Shown here: positions 32,832 to 42,812 of the stretch, one piece after another | Position numbering within the stretch: the first letter of the stretch is position 1 | Layout: every line of letters starts with the position of its first letter | DNA from: Lacipirellula parvula | Lineage (GTDB): Bacteria > Planctomycetota > Planctomycetia > Pirellulales > Lacipirellulaceae | Assembly: GCF_009177095.1 (NCBI RefSeq) | Contig: NZ_AP021861.1 | Span: forward strand, 5,686,501 to 5,750,500 | Direction of reading: 5' to 3' | DNA length: 64,000 nt | The notes under the pieces: generated by a model | Told to the model about the DNA's origin: nothing | The model's database searches: none | Seen by the model: only the letters and a program-made list of their open reading frames with translations | Translations under genes and position numbers: made by a program

Positions 32832-35273
32832 TTGACCCACCACGCGACCAACGCCGGCCTGCTCTTTCGCGCATGTTGTGCCGCGACCGTAGCGTGCGGC
32901 GTCGGCGGCATGTTCGTCGGGCCACGCCCGGCCGTCGCTGAGGAACCGGCCGCTGCCGTAGAGCCTCCTGCCGCAGAAGCCGAGCTCTCGCCGCGACCGA
33001 CGATGGAACACGCCATCGGCCCGTTCGTGCAGGCCTACTGCGTCGACTGCCACAGCGGCGACAGCGCGGAAGCGGGCCTCGACTTCGACAAACTCCTGGC
33101 CGCCCCCAGCGTGCCGCATCGCCGGCTCCAATGGCAGCGGGCCGTCGAGCGAATCGCAGCGGGCGAAATGCCCCCCGCCGACATGGGCCAGCCTGAAGCT
33201 GCGGAACGCGACGCCGCCCTCGCTTGGCTGCGGGAGGAACTCGCCGATCCCGATTGCTCGCAGCCGCAAAACCCCGGCCGGCCAACACTCCGCCGGTTGA
33301 ACCGCACCGAGTACCAGAACACCGTTCGTGACCTCCTCGGCGTCGAGTTCGACGCTCACAAAACCTTTCCCCGCGACGAACTCGGCTACGGCTTCGACAA
33401 CAACGGCGACATCCTTTCGCTGCCGCCGGTGCTGCTCGAAAAGTATCTGCAGGCCGCCGAAGAAATCTCGCTCAAAGCGATCGTCTCGCCGGAAATGATT
33501 TCCAAGCCCGTTCAGTCCGCCGCGTGGGGCGAACTCCACGGTGGCGCGGCAGCCCGCGGCGTGCGCGGTCTCTTCTCCTCAAACGGCCGCATCCACGCCG
33601 AAACGCCGTTGCAAGGCGCCGGCACGTATCTCGTCCGCGTTAAAGCCTTCGCATCACAGTGCGGCGCCGAAGCGACCAAGATGCGAATCTTGTACGGCGA
33701 CCAGGAACTCGCTCACGTCGACGTCCCGGGCGAACTGAAGGAAGACCCGCAAACCTACGTCGCCCAGTTCGAAGCGGAACAAGGCGTCGCGAAGCTCGGC
33801 GTCGAAATGACGAACGACGCCTGGGAACCGATGGCGGCCGACCCCAACCGCCGCGACCGCAACCTCTACATCCTGAGCATCGACGTTGTCGGCCCCACCG
33901 AGGCCCTCAAGCCTGAGCATTTGTCCGCCGCGCAACGCCAGCTGCTTGAAGGCGGCCCGACGCTGCAGCAATGGCGCACTACCGACCAGTGGGCCGACGC
34001 CACCCGCGGGCTCGTCGCGCGACTGCTCGGCCGCGGCTACCGCCGCCCCGCCACAAAGGAAGAAATCGACCGCATCTTCAGCCTCGTCGCCGACGCCCAC
34101 GATCGCGGCGACTCGCTCGAACGAGCGATGCAGCTCGCCGTGCAGGCGGTGCTCGTCTCGCCGCAGTTCCTTTTCATCGGCGACGAATCGCTCCCCGCCG
34201 AAGCGCCATCTGCCGAAGACGCCCCACGCCTCGCGGCCGACGCCAACGGCCAGCCCGTCGGCGAGTACGAACTCGCCTCGCGGCTTAGCTACTTCCTCTG
34301 GAGCTCGATGCCCGACGACGAGTTGCTCGCGCTCGCCGCCGAGGGCCGGCTCCGCGAAAAGCTCGACACGCAAATCGAACGCCTCCTCAACAGCCCGCGG
34401 GCCGACCAACTCATCCGCAACTTCAGCGAGCAATGGCTCGAAACGCGGAAGCTCGAAACGATGCAGCGCAGCCCGCAGCACTTCCCCGAGTTCGACGCCG
34501 CCCTCCGCGACGCCTTCCGCGAAGAAACATTCCGCCTCGTGCAAGACGTCGTGCGGAACAACCTGCCGCTGCCGACGCTCCTCTCGGCCGACTATAGCTT
34601 TGTGAACGGTCGCCTCGCCAAACACTACGGCATGGCCGAACCGACCGGCGACGAATTCGTCCGCGTCTCGCTCCCCAAGGAACGGCAAGCCGGCATCCTC
34701 GCCCACGGCAGCGTCCTGTCGGTTACCGCGTTCGAAGATCGCACCTCGCCGGTCCTCCGCGGCAAGTGGGTGCTCGATCATCTGCTCGCCGATCCGCCGC
34801 CGCCCCCGCCGCCAGACGCCGGCAGCCTGCCCGACGCGAGCGGCGACCTCTCGCACAAAACGCTCCGCGAACGCTTGGAGATGCATCGCGCCGATCCCAC
34901 TTGCGCGTCATGCCACAAGCGGATGGATCCCATCGGCCTCGCGATGGAAAACTTCGACGCCGTCGGCCGTTGGCGCGACACCGACGCCGGCCAGCCGATC
35001 GACGCCTCGGGCGAACTGCCCGATGGGCGAAAGCTTGACGGTCCTGCCAGTTTGCGCGACGTGCTGCTCGCCGATTACGGCCGCGTGCGACGCAGTTTGG
35101 CTGAAAGACTGCTCATCTTCAGCCTGGGCCGCGGGCTGGAACCGTATGATACTTGTGCGGTGAACGAAGTCGTCGCCGCGGCGGAAGCCAACGGCGACAC
35201 GTTCGCCAGCATGGTCCGCGCGGTCGCGAAATCGACGCCGTTCCAGCAGCGCGGCAGCGTCGAAGGCGAGTGA
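32832..35273 (+). CDS. DUF1592-type planctomycete cytochrome c protein
   Basis: 813 residues from TTG 32832, giving an N-terminal signal peptide (LLFRACCAATVACGVGGMF). Haem c motif CVDCH at about residue 71 (PSCyt1-like), then DUF1587 (TLRRLNRTEYQNTVRDLLG), DUF1595, DUF1592 (ELASRLSYFLWSSMPDDELL), DUF1588 with a second CASCHKRMDPIG motif (~690), and DUF1585 at the C-terminus. Such exported proteins always pair with a DUF1552 protein, as here (207 bp downstream). Biochemical role is unknown; periplasmic redox chemistry on complex substrates is the usual suggestion. The frame from 32712 starts upstream of the TATAAT and is not used. Confidence 0.9.
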   Translation: MTHHATNAGLLFRACCAATVACGVGGMFVGPRPAVAEEPAAAVEPPAAEAELSPRPTMEHAIGPFVQAYCVDCHSGDSAEAGLDFDKLLAAPSVPHRRLQWQRAVERIAAGEMPPADMGQPEAAERDAALAWLREELADPDCSQPQNPGRPTLRRLNRTEYQNTVRDLLGVEFDAHKTFPRDELGYGFDNNGDILSLPPVLLEKYLQAAEEISLKAIVSPEMISKPVQSAAWGELHGGAAARGVRGLFSSNGRIHAETPLQGAGTYLVRVKAFASQCGAEATKMRILYGDQELAHVDVPGELKEDPQTYVAQFEAEQGVAKLGVEMTNDAWEPMAADPNRRDRNLYILSIDVVGPTEALKPEHLSAAQRQLLEGGPTLQQWRTTDQWADATRGLVARLLGRGYRRPATKEEIDRIFSLVADAHDRGDSLERAMQLAVQAVLVSPQFLFIGDESLPAEAPSAEDAPRLAADANGQPVGEYELASRLSYFLWSSMPDDELLALAAEGRLREKLDTQIERLLNSPRADQLIRNFSEQWLETRKLETMQRSPQHFPEFDAALRDAFREETFRLVQDVVRNNLPLPTLLSADYSFVNGRLAKHYGMAEPTGDEFVRVSLPKERQAGILAHGSVLSVTAFEDRTSPVLRGKWVLDHLLADPPPPPPPDAGSLPDASGDLSHKTLRERLEMHRADPTCASCHKRMDPIGLAMENFDAVGRWRDTDAGQPIDASGELPDGRKLDGPASLRDVLLADYGRVRRSLAERLLIFSLGRGLEPYDTCAVNEVVAAAEANGDTFASMVRAVAKSTPFQQRGSVEGE

Positions 35274-35332
35274 GTGAGAGTTGGGTGAGTACGTGTTTAG
35301 GTGAGTAGGTAACGAATCTTCGTCCCGTATTT

Positions 35333-35424
35333 TGTGGGAGGCGTCTCCGACGCCGATGCACCCGCAAGAATGGCGACGATTCCACAAAGGTCACGCGAAA
35401 TCGGCGTCGGAGACGCCTCCCACA
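35333..35424. repeat. Perfect 25-bp inverted repeat (GGAGGCGTCTCCGACGCC family)
   Basis: 35333-35357 is exactly the reverse complement of 35400-35424. It lies within the spacer of the DUF1592/DUF1552 pair. A broken copy of one arm (tgtgggaggcttctccgacg) occurs at about 41641. Confidence 0.9.
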
Positions 35425-35479
35425 GGGCGGTCGCCTCCCACAGCGAAATCGCAACGACCCAATGGAGAGTTGAAAAACC

Positions 35480-36832
35480 ATGGCTCAATTCCCATCGATG
35501 CAGCGACGCACCTTCCTCCGCGGTCTCGGCGCCGCGATGGCGCTGCCGTTCATGGAAAGCGCGCTCCCCCGCTCGGCTTGGGCCTCGGCTGCCAACGCCG
35601 GCAAGGCGCCGCTGCGGATGGCGTTCCTGTTCATCCCGAACGGCGCTCACATGCCCGATTGGACGCCAACCACCGAAGGCGCCAACTTCGTCCTGCCGAA
35701 AACGCTCGAACCGCTCGCGAAGGTCCAACAAAAGATCCAAGTCCTCAGCGGCCTCACCCACGCCAACGGCTTCGCCCTCGGCGACGGCGCCGGCGATCAC
35801 GCCCGCTCGGCCGCCACGTTCCTCACCGGCGCCCACCCGGTGAAAACCGACGGCAAGGGGATCAAAGCCGGCATCTCGGTCGACCAAGTCGCGGCCGAAA
35901 AGCTCGGCAAGTCGACCCGCTTCGCGTCGCTCGAGCTCGGGATCGAAGAAGGCCGCCTCGCCGGCGGTTGCGATAGCGGCTACAGCTGCGCTTACTCGAA
36001 CAACATCTCCTGGCGTTCGGAAACGAGCCCCACCGGCAAAGAAACGAATCCGCGCCAGCTGTTCGATCGCCTCTTCGGCGGCGGCAGCGAGGAAGATCGA
36101 ACCCAATCGCGGGCCAAGCGCGACCTCGAACGCAAAAGCATCCTCGACCTCGTCCAGCAAGACGCCCGCGGCTTGCGCCGCCAGCTCGCGAAAAGCGACG
36201 CCCAGAAACTCGATGAATACCTCGCCGGCGTTCGCGAGATCGAAAAGCGGATGAACGCCCCCAGCGACGAGCTCTACGTCGACGACCAAATGACGCGTCC
36301 CCGCGGCACGCCGCAGGAATACGCGAAGCACTCCCGCCTGATGGGCGACCTGCTGGCCGTCGCGCTGCAGAGCGACATGACCCGCGTCGCCTCGTGGATG
36401 TTCGCCAACGAGGGAAGCGACCGCTCGTATCAAATGATCGACGTCGCCGAGGGGCATCACTCTCTCTCGCACCATCAGAACGAAGCCGAGAAGCAAGCCA
36501 AGATCGCAAAGATCAACCATTACCACATGCAACAGTTCGCTCACTTCCTCGAGCGGCTCGACTCGGTGCGTGAAGGCGACGGCACGCTCCTCGACAACAC
36601 GATGATCGTCTACGGCAGCGGCATCAGCGACGGCAACGCCCACAACCACGACGACCTGCCAATCATCCTCGCTGGCGGCGCCTCGGCCGGCATCGTCGGC
36701 GGCCGCCACCTGCGGTACGAGAACGGCACGCCGCTGATGAACCTCTATCTCAAGATGCTCCACAGCGCCGACGTGCGGGTCGACGCCGTGGGCGACAGCA
36801 CCGGTCAGCTCGACCGCATCGACGTTGCGTAA
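35480..36832 (+). CDS. DUF1552 family exported protein
   Basis: 450 residues. The N-terminus has a twin-arginine-like signal (QRRTFLRGLGAAMALPFM) followed by AWA, so it is probably exported folded via Tat. The DUF1552 body starts at RMAFLFIPNGAHMPDW, with later landmarks VLSGLTHANGFALGDGAGDH, SLELGIEEGRLAGGCD, YSNNISWRSETSPTGKE and EGHHSLSHHQNEAEKQAK. It partners the upstream DUF1592 cytochrome in planctomycetes, verrucomicrobia and myxobacteria. Function unknown. Confidence 0.92.
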   Translation: MAQFPSMQRRTFLRGLGAAMALPFMESALPRSAWASAANAGKAPLRMAFLFIPNGAHMPDWTPTTEGANFVLPKTLEPLAKVQQKIQVLSGLTHANGFALGDGAGDHARSAATFLTGAHPVKTDGKGIKAGISVDQVAAEKLGKSTRFASLELGIEEGRLAGGCDSGYSCAYSNNISWRSETSPTGKETNPRQLFDRLFGGGSEEDRTQSRAKRDLERKSILDLVQQDARGLRRQLAKSDAQKLDEYLAGVREIEKRMNAPSDELYVDDQMTRPRGTPQEYAKHSRLMGDLLAVALQSDMTRVASWMFANEGSDRSYQMIDVAEGHHSLSHHQNEAEKQAKIAKINHYHMQQFAHFLERLDSVREGDGTLLDNTMIVYGSGISDGNAHNHDDLPIILAGGASAGIVGGRHLRYENGTPLMNLYLKMLHSADVRVDAVGDSTGQLDRIDVA

Positions 36833-36874
36833 AGACAGCGGCCAACCGCGCGAGCCCAAATTTATTGAATGCTC

Positions 36875-36975
36875 TGGCCCCCTCCCCCTTGAGGGGAGGG
36901 CTGGGGAGGGGGTGGAACGCTGGTACCAGCTTCAGTCACCCCTCCCTAACCCTCCCCATCAAGGGGAGGGAACCA
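36875..36975. repeat. CTCCCC/GGGGAG palindromic element, copy 2 (upstream of glgP)
   Basis: 101 bp with TGG...CCA ends, left arm tccccctt gaggggagggctgg and right arm ccctccccatcaaggggagg. It is the intergenic counterpart of the element translated in rnr. A copy in the other orientation lies just after glgP (39577-39676). Confidence 0.85.
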
Positions 36976-37261
36976 CAACAGCGCAGTAGTGGCCCCGCGC
37001 TCCACGCGTGCAGCCTGAGCCTGCGGCGCATCTACCTCCCGTCGCCGAAAAAATCTGCGCATTCCGCGTCCTCGCCATCGGCAAGCCGCAAAGTCCCTCA
37101 GCCTTTACCGCTTTGAGGCATTTTCTAAAGAGCCAGCCGCGCCCTGCGCCCCGTTTTTTATGGAAGACCGCGCTGTTACTCGCCGATAAACCTTCCCTAC
37201 TTTGATAGGGAGGCGTTCTCGCAGCCGTCGCGAAATTCAGTCGCATCGCCCGAACTCTGCG

Positions 37262-37269
37262 GTATAATC
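37262..37269 (+). promoter_or_regulatory. Candidate -10 element upstream of glgP
   Basis: TATAAT at 37263-37268, about 85 nt before the glgP start. No convincing -35 hexamer was found at 16-18 nt upstream. A weak hairpin (ccttccctac/tagggagg) precedes it at 37190-37213. The rest of the 520-bp spacer from 36833 holds the repeat and no gene. Confidence 0.4.
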
Positions 37270-37354
37270 CGCGATTGCGGGCAGCGGCGGCCTGCAAGCA
37301 CGTTGCGATTTCCCACCCGAACTGGCGGCTACTCCACGAAGGAAAACGCCCCCC

Positions 37355-39559
37355 ATGAGCCAAACCGAGATTCCTAGCTCCGCGGCCAACATCACTCGGG
37401 CCAACTGGTCGGAGATCACTCCCCAGCACTTGTACGACAAGTGCATGGCACTGGCTCGCAATCTCTGGTGGAGCTGGCACCCCGAAGTCGTGAACTTGTT
37501 CCGCGACCTCGATCCGGTCCGCTGGCGGCAGATCGACCACAACCCGATCGCGCTCCTCGCCGAGATGACGCCCGACCAAGTCGCCGAGCGCGCCTCGGAG
37601 ATGGTGCTCTACACCCGCATCAACCAGGCCCATCGCCGGTTGAAGGAGTACATGGCGAACACCCGCACCACCTGGGGCGCCCGCGAAGCCGGCGTCCTCG
37701 GCGCGATGCCCGTCGCCTACTTCTCCGCCGAGTTCGGCATCCACGAATCGGTGCCGATCTACAGCGGCGGCCTCGGCGTCCTCTCGGGCGACCACATCAA
37801 AAGCGCGAGCGGCCTCGGCGTACCGCTCATCGCCATCGGCCTGTTCTACGATCAAGGCTACTTCAAGCAACACCTCAACGACGAAGGTTGGCAGAACGAA
37901 GAATATCTCGACACCAAGGTCGAGAATCTGCCAATGGAGCCCGCCCGCGATCCCAACGGCAAGGCGATCACCGTCGAAATCGAAACGACGCACGGCAAGC
38001 TGCTCGCCAAGGTCTGGCTGATGCACGTCGGCCGCGTGCCGCTGTACCTGCTCGACTGCGACGTCGAAGGCAACAGCCAGGAAGATCGCCGCCTCACCTC
38101 GCGGCTCTATGGCGGCGACGTCCGCACCCGCATCCGTCAGGAACTAGTGCTCGGCGTCGGCGGCGTTAAAGCCCTCCGCGCCCTCGGCATCAAGCCGGGC
38201 GTTTACCACCTCAACGAAGGCCACAGCGGTTTCGCGCCGCTGGAAGTCATTCGCGAGCGGATGCAAGACGACGGCATGTCGTTCGACGAAGCCCTTCGCG
38301 AAGTCGCCGCCCACACCGTCTTCACCACCCACACGCCGGTGCCGGCCGGTCACGACCGCTTCGACGGCGGCATGATCGAAGAGCACTTGGGCCCGCTCCG
38401 CCAGAAGCTCGGCATCTCGTACGAGCAGCTGATGGGCCTCGGCCGCGTCGAACCGCAGAACGAGGGCGAATCGTTCTGCATGACCGTCATCGGTCTGAAG
38501 CTCTCCCGCCGCGCGAACGCCGTGAGCTCGCTCCACGGCCATGTTTCGCGTCGCATGTGGGCTCACCTTTGGCCGTGGCGCGTCGAAGAAGAAATCCCGA
38601 TCGGCCACATCACCAACGGCGTCCACATCCCGACGTGGCTCGCCTACCCGATGGTGCAGCTCTACGACAAGTACCTCGGCACCGAGTGGCACACCCGCAT
38701 GGGCGAGCCAGACATCTGGCAGAAGATCTACGCCGTCGATCCGGGCGAGCTCTGGGAAACGCACAACGCGCTGAAGAGCCGCTTGCTCGAATTCGTCCGC
38801 CGTCGCGTCAGCCGTCAATCGCGCCGCCGCAACGAAGATCCGGCGATCATCGAAGCCGCTCGCACCGTGCTCGACCCGAACGCGTTGACGATCGGCTTCG
38901 CTCGCCGCTTCGCCACCTACAAGCGGGCCGACTTGTTCCTGCGGAACCTCGAGATGATGTCCGACCTGCTCGACGATCCGAACCGCCCCGTGCAGTTCGT
39001 CTTCGCCGGCAAGGCCCATCCCGCCGACGAGCCGGGCAAGAAGCTGATCCAGAAGATCGCCAACCTGCGGCACGATCCACGGTTCGCTGGTCGCGTCGTT
39101 TTCATCGAAGACTACGACATCAACGTCGCCCGTCACATGGTGCAAGGCGTCGACGTCTGGCTCAACAACCCGCGGCGTCCGCTGGAAGCCTCGGGCACGA
39201 GCGGTCAGAAGGCTGTGCTCAACGGTGGCCTCAACATGTCGATTCTCGACGGTTGGTGGGCGGAAGCCTACAACGGCATGAACGGCTTCTCGATCGGCAG
39301 CAACGTCGCCCACACCGACGTCGAGAAGAACGACGCCCGCGACGGCGAAGACTTGGTCCGCGTGCTGGCCGAAGAGGTGATCCCGTTGTTCTACCTCCGC
39401 GACGCCGACGGCCTGCCGCACGAGTGGATCGCCCGGATGACCAACTCGATCGCGACGCTCGCCGCCCGCTTCAGCGCCCACCGCATGGTGACCGACTACG
39501 TCCAAAAGGCGTACCTCGTCGCCGCCGGCGGCGTGAGCAGCGACATGAGCGTCCGCTAA
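37355..39559 (+). CDS. glgP: Alpha-glucan (glycogen) phosphorylase
   Basis: 734 residues, the shorter bacterial-archaeal type of alpha-glucan phosphorylase. It releases glucose-1-phosphate from glycogen or maltodextrin. Landmarks are LARNLWWSWHPEV, AYFSAEFGIHESVPIYSGGL, HLNEGHSGFAPLEV, TTHTPVPAGHDRF, ITNGVHIPTWL, FARRFATYKRADLF, and the PLP region EASGTSGQKAVLNGGLN with the cofactor Lys. The gene stands alone between two copies of the same palindromic element in opposite orientation. Confidence 0.95.
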   Translation: MSQTEIPSSAANITRANWSEITPQHLYDKCMALARNLWWSWHPEVVNLFRDLDPVRWRQIDHNPIALLAEMTPDQVAERASEMVLYTRINQAHRRLKEYMANTRTTWGAREAGVLGAMPVAYFSAEFGIHESVPIYSGGLGVLSGDHIKSASGLGVPLIAIGLFYDQGYFKQHLNDEGWQNEEYLDTKVENLPMEPARDPNGKAITVEIETTHGKLLAKVWLMHVGRVPLYLLDCDVEGNSQEDRRLTSRLYGGDVRTRIRQELVLGVGGVKALRALGIKPGVYHLNEGHSGFAPLEVIRERMQDDGMSFDEALREVAAHTVFTTHTPVPAGHDRFDGGMIEEHLGPLRQKLGISYEQLMGLGRVEPQNEGESFCMTVIGLKLSRRANAVSSLHGHVSRRMWAHLWPWRVEEEIPIGHITNGVHIPTWLAYPMVQLYDKYLGTEWHTRMGEPDIWQKIYAVDPGELWETHNALKSRLLEFVRRRVSRQSRRRNEDPAIIEAARTVLDPNALTIGFARRFATYKRADLFLRNLEMMSDLLDDPNRPVQFVFAGKAHPADEPGKKLIQKIANLRHDPRFAGRVVFIEDYDINVARHMVQGVDVWLNNPRRPLEASGTSGQKAVLNGGLNMSILDGWWAEAYNGMNGFSIGSNVAHTDVEKNDARDGEDLVRVLAEEVIPLFYLRDADGLPHEWIARMTNSIATLAARFSAHRMVTDYVQKAYLVAAGGVSSDMSVR

Positions 39560-39576
39560 CCGCGATATAATCCTTC

Positions 39577-39676
39577 TGGTCCCCTCCCCTTGATGGGTAG
39601 GGATAGGGAGGGGTGATTGAAGCGTGTACCAGGCTTCTCCCCCCTCCCCAGCCCTCCCCTCAAGGGGGAGGGAGCC
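39577..39676. repeat. CTCCCC/GGGGAG palindromic element, copy 3 (downstream of glgP)
   Basis: 100 bp, TGG...CCA ends, arms cccctccccttgatgggtag and cctcccctcaagggggagg. Together with 36875-36975 it brackets glgP as a large inverted repeat pair. Confidence 0.85.
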
Positions 39677-39752
39677 AGAGAGATTCAGACAACACTAGCC
39701 GGAAGGCCACCGCCTTCCGGCTAGTTGTCGTATTTGACAACCGCGCAGCGCC

Positions 39753-40844
39753 ATGCCCGCCATCATCCGCTCCCCCGACGACGCAGCCCTCGCCGAGCTC
39801 TGCCGTGAACTCGCCGCCCGCGCCGAACGTCTCGACGCCTCCGGCGATTGGCCCGCCGAGCAGCTGCAACTGTTCGCCGACTACGGCGTCTACGAGTGGT
39901 TCGCCGGCCCCGAGTGGGGCGGCCAAGCGTGGGACCAAGAGTCGATCCTCCGCGGCTACCTCGCCCTCAGCGGCGCCTGCCTGACGACGACGTTCATCCA
40001 AACGCAACGCGACGGCGCCTGCCGACGGATCGAATCGTCGACGAACGACGAGCTCAAGCAGCGGCTGTTGCCCGGCCTCACCAGCGGCGAGCTCTTCGCC
40101 ACGGTCGGCATCTCGCATCTCACGACCAGCAGTCGCCACATTGCCAAGCCGGTGCTGCAAGCCCGCCGCGTCGCCGGCGGCTTCCGCCTCGACGGTTTTA
40201 GCCCGTGGGTCACCGGCGCCAACCACGCCGACTACGTCGTCCTCGGCGCCACGCTGATGGACGGCAACGAAACGACGAGCGAGCAACTCCTCGCCGCCGT
40301 GCCGCGGACGCTCCCCGGCGTCAGCACGCCGTCGCCGGCTCAACTGGTGAGCCTCTCGGCCAGCCACACCGGCCAGTTCAAACTGGACAACGTCTTCGTC
40401 AGCGAGGAATGGCTCATCGCCGGCCCCGTCGAAAACGTGATGTCCTCCGGCAGCGGCGCCGGCACGGGCGGCCTCGGCACGTCGACACTCGCGCTCGGCC
40501 TCGCCAAAGCAGCGATCGATTTCATCTCCGCCGAAGCGAGCAAGCGGCCCGAGCTGTTGCCCCCGCGCGACGGGCTGCTCCGTGAGTACGAGGAACTCGA
40601 AGCGGCTCTCTTCGCCGCCGTCCGCCAGGAACCGACCTGCACGAACGACGAACTCCGCGGCGGCGCTAACAGCATCGTCATGCGGGCCACCCAAGCCGCG
40701 CTCGTCGCCGCCAAGGGCGCCGGCTTCGTCGTCGGCCACCCCGCCGGCCGCTGGTGCCGCGAAGCCCTCTTCTTCCTCGTCTGGAGCTGCCCCCAGCCGG
40801 TCGTCTCCGCCCACCTCTGCGAACTCGCCGGCATCCTCGACTGA
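39753..40844 (+). CDS. Acyl-CoA dehydrogenase-like flavoprotein
   Basis: 363 residues. N-terminal helical domain (residues ~10-90, including LFADYGVYEWFAGPEWGGQ), middle beta domain (EYFATVGISHLTT-like GELFATVGISHLTTSS, GGFRLDGFSPWVTGANHADYVVLG) and C-terminal helical bundle (STLALGLAKAAIDFISAEA), as in acyl-CoA dehydrogenases. The catalytic Glu position was not identifiable with confidence, and the gene has no beta-oxidation neighbours, so the substrate is open. Downstream repeat 40851-40926 probably ends the transcript. Confidence 0.82.
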   Translation: MPAIIRSPDDAALAELCRELAARAERLDASGDWPAEQLQLFADYGVYEWFAGPEWGGQAWDQESILRGYLALSGACLTTTFIQTQRDGACRRIESSTNDELKQRLLPGLTSGELFATVGISHLTTSSRHIAKPVLQARRVAGGFRLDGFSPWVTGANHADYVVLGATLMDGNETTSEQLLAAVPRTLPGVSTPSPAQLVSLSASHTGQFKLDNVFVSEEWLIAGPVENVMSSGSGAGTGGLGTSTLALGLAKAAIDFISAEASKRPELLPPRDGLLREYEELEAALFAAVRQEPTCTNDELRGGANSIVMRATQAALVAAKGAGFVVGHPAGRWCREALFFLVWSCPQPVVSAHLCELAGILD

Positions 40845-40850
40845 AAACCT

Positions 40851-40926
40851 GAATGACGAAATCCGAATGACGAATGACGGACGCAAGCGTATTTCATTCG
40901 TCATTCGGATTTCGTCATTCGTCATT
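40851..40926. repeat. AATGACGAAAT palindromic repeat, copy 3
   Basis: Arms gaatgacgaaatccgaatga and tcattcggatttcgtcattc around gacgcaagcgtattt. The centre is the reverse complement of that in copy 2 (14944-15019), so these two insertions are in opposite orientation. Confidence 0.85.
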
Positions 40927-40973
40927 CACGGCGCCCCTTAGTGCCTTCCAGCCTTCGTGGTTAGAATTCCTAG

Positions 40974-41636
40974 ATGAACCCCACCGATCCCATCGTCGTC
41001 TGGCACCAACAAGCCGTCTCCCGCGCTGACCGCGAACAGCAAAACGGCCATCGCGGCTGCGTCGTCTGGTTCACTGGCCTCAGCGGTTGCGGCAAAAGCA
41101 CCGTCGCCAACGTCGTCGACCACAAGCTCTACGAGCGCGGCGTCCGCACCTACTTGCTCGACGGCGACAACGTCCGCCACGGCCTCAACGCGACGCCCGC
41201 GATGCTAGCGGAGCGCTACGGCGACGAATTCGGCAAGCGCTTCGGCCTCGGCTTCGGCCAGCAAGATCGCGAAGAAAACATCCGTCGCGTCGGCGCCGTG
41301 TCCCAGCTCATGTGCGACGCCGGCCTGGTAACGCTCACCGCGTTCGTCAGCCCGTACCGCGCCGATCGCGACGCCGTTCGGGCAATTCTGGCGCCGGGCG
41401 ACTTCATCGAGATCTTCGTCGACGCCCCGCTCGAAGTCTGCGAAGCCCGCGATCCGAAGGGGCTCTATAAAAAGGCCCGCGCCGGGCAGATCAAAGACTT
41501 CACGGGCATCGACGCTCCGTACGAACCGCCGGTCGAGCCGCAACTCGTGCTCAAGTCGGCCGAGTTCAGCCCCGAGGCCCTCGCGGAAGAAGTCCTCCGC
41601 TACCTCACCGAAGCCGGCAAGCTGAACATTGCGTAA
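40974..41636 (+). CDS. cysC: Adenylylsulfate kinase
   Basis: 220 residues. P-loop [13 protein letters not shown] (about 30-42), HGLNATPAM-like [38 protein letters not shown] and the C-terminal [18 protein letters not shown] are all typical of APS kinase. It phosphorylates APS to PAPS for sulfation. There is no cysND or reductase next to it, so a role in making sulfate donor for sulfated compounds is possible. Downstream DNA contains decayed repeat arms. Confidence 0.95.
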   Translation: MNPTDPIVVWHQQAVSRADREQQNGHRGCVVWFTGLSGCGKSTVANVVDHKLYERGVRTYLLDGDNVRHGLNATPAMLAERYGDEFGKRFGLGFGQQDREENIRRVGAVSQLMCDAGLVTLTAFVSPYRADRDAVRAILAPGDFIEIFVDAPLEVCEARDPKGLYKKARAGQIKDFTGIDAPYEPPVEPQLVLKSAEFSPEALAEEVLRYLTEAGKLNIA

Positions 41637-42067
41637 GGTTCTGTGGGAGGCTTCTCCGACGCTGATTCCGCTCACAAACTCACGCGACGAGCCATAACAG
41701 CCACCGGCTCCGCCGGTGGACGCAGCTGGGTAAACGCCCCACTGCTAACTCGTCCATCGGCCAAGCCGTTGGCTTGGATGAAATGCCGCATTTCATCAAT
41801 GCAAGCATTCTCAAAACGTCCGAACTTCTGTTGACCTCGCGCACCCGCCCCGGATAGATTGATCCGGCGGGCGACGGCTGCTTCCAAGATGATCCCGCCT
41901 TAGTTCCCACCTGCCGGTCGCCCTTCTGCTGGATTTAGCTGGTTTCTGCAATCTGCGGCGCAAGGATGCGTCATCCGCGCGGCATGCAGGACTAGTTCTC
42001 TGCCATCAAGCGTTGGAACGAACAGAGTGAGTCGGCCCCAGACGTTGAACGCGTCTGCGCGATCGCA
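41637..42067. other. Gene-poor region with decayed repeat arms
   Basis: About 430 bp. It starts with single arms of two palindrome families (tgtgggaggcttctccgacg at ~41641; ccaccggctccgccggtgga at ~41701, with a diverged partner ccatcggccaagccgttggc at ~41752), then ordinary non-repetitive sequence. Small open frames here do not look coding. Confidence 0.5.
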
Positions 42068-42081
42068 AGGAGGTTCTGTCG

Positions 42082-42501
42082 ATGATCAAAATCAGCGATC
42101 GTAGTGCGAATCGCATCGCCAGCGATGAACTGCTAACGCGCAAAGCGGCGCTCCGCGACGACGAATCCCGCGTCGCGGCCACCCTGAGCACCACGATCGG
42201 CGACGCCGAAGCGACGGGCCCCTCGATGAAACGCCGCACGAAGCCCCGCCTTACCGTTCGCCCGCCGGCCGAATCGCAACTCGACGCCGTCGCCGCCGAA
42301 ATCGCCGACGTCGTCGAATCCCAGCTCACCGGCCGCATTCGGGACCTCTCGGTCAGCGTCGAGGAGGGCCAGTTCGTCCTTCGCGGCATTTCGCGCTCGT
42401 ACCATGTGAAGCAAATCGCCCAACACCTGGCGATGGCCGCGATGGATACGATTCTCTTGGGCCGGCTGGTGAACGAAATCGAAGTTCACTCAGTCCGCTA
42501 G
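42082..42501 (+). CDS. BON-domain-like small protein
   Basis: 139 residues, preceded by an unusually good Shine-Dalgarno for this genome (AAGGAGGT at 42068-42075, 6 nt spacer). C-terminal half (residues ~75-137) resembles a BON domain: VESQLTGRIRDLSVSVEEGQ followed by FVLRGISRSYHVKQIAQHLA and a hydrophobic end. The N-terminal half is charged, Ser/Arg/Ala-rich. BON domains bind membranes or other proteins; no signal peptide is visible. Probably cytoplasmic. Confidence 0.7.
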   Translation: MIKISDRSANRIASDELLTRKAALRDDESRVAATLSTTIGDAEATGPSMKRRTKPRLTVRPPAESQLDAVAAEIADVVESQLTGRIRDLSVSVEEGQFVLRGISRSYHVKQIAQHLAMAAMDTILLGRLVNEIEVHSVR

Positions 42502-42812
42502 TCTCCGCGGCCCGAGCAAACCGCCCAAGCCGCCTCTTCAGGCTTCCCCGCCAACACTTCGGACTGGTCGCTTCAGCGACCAGTCCAGCCCCGCCGAGCG
42601 ACTCCGCGCCTCCCCGACTCGCCCCCTCGCATTAATCCACAAATAAGCTTGCTTTTGGCCGCGCGCTCGCCTACACTGAACACCCGACCACCATTCGCTC
42701 TTTGGCAACCTGCCGCCAGCTCAGCGTCCGGCCCCACAAGCCGCCGGCGCCATTTCACGCTGCGCCAACAATCAAGCGAGCCTCGCTCTTAGAACGCGGC
42801 CATCGCCGCTGA

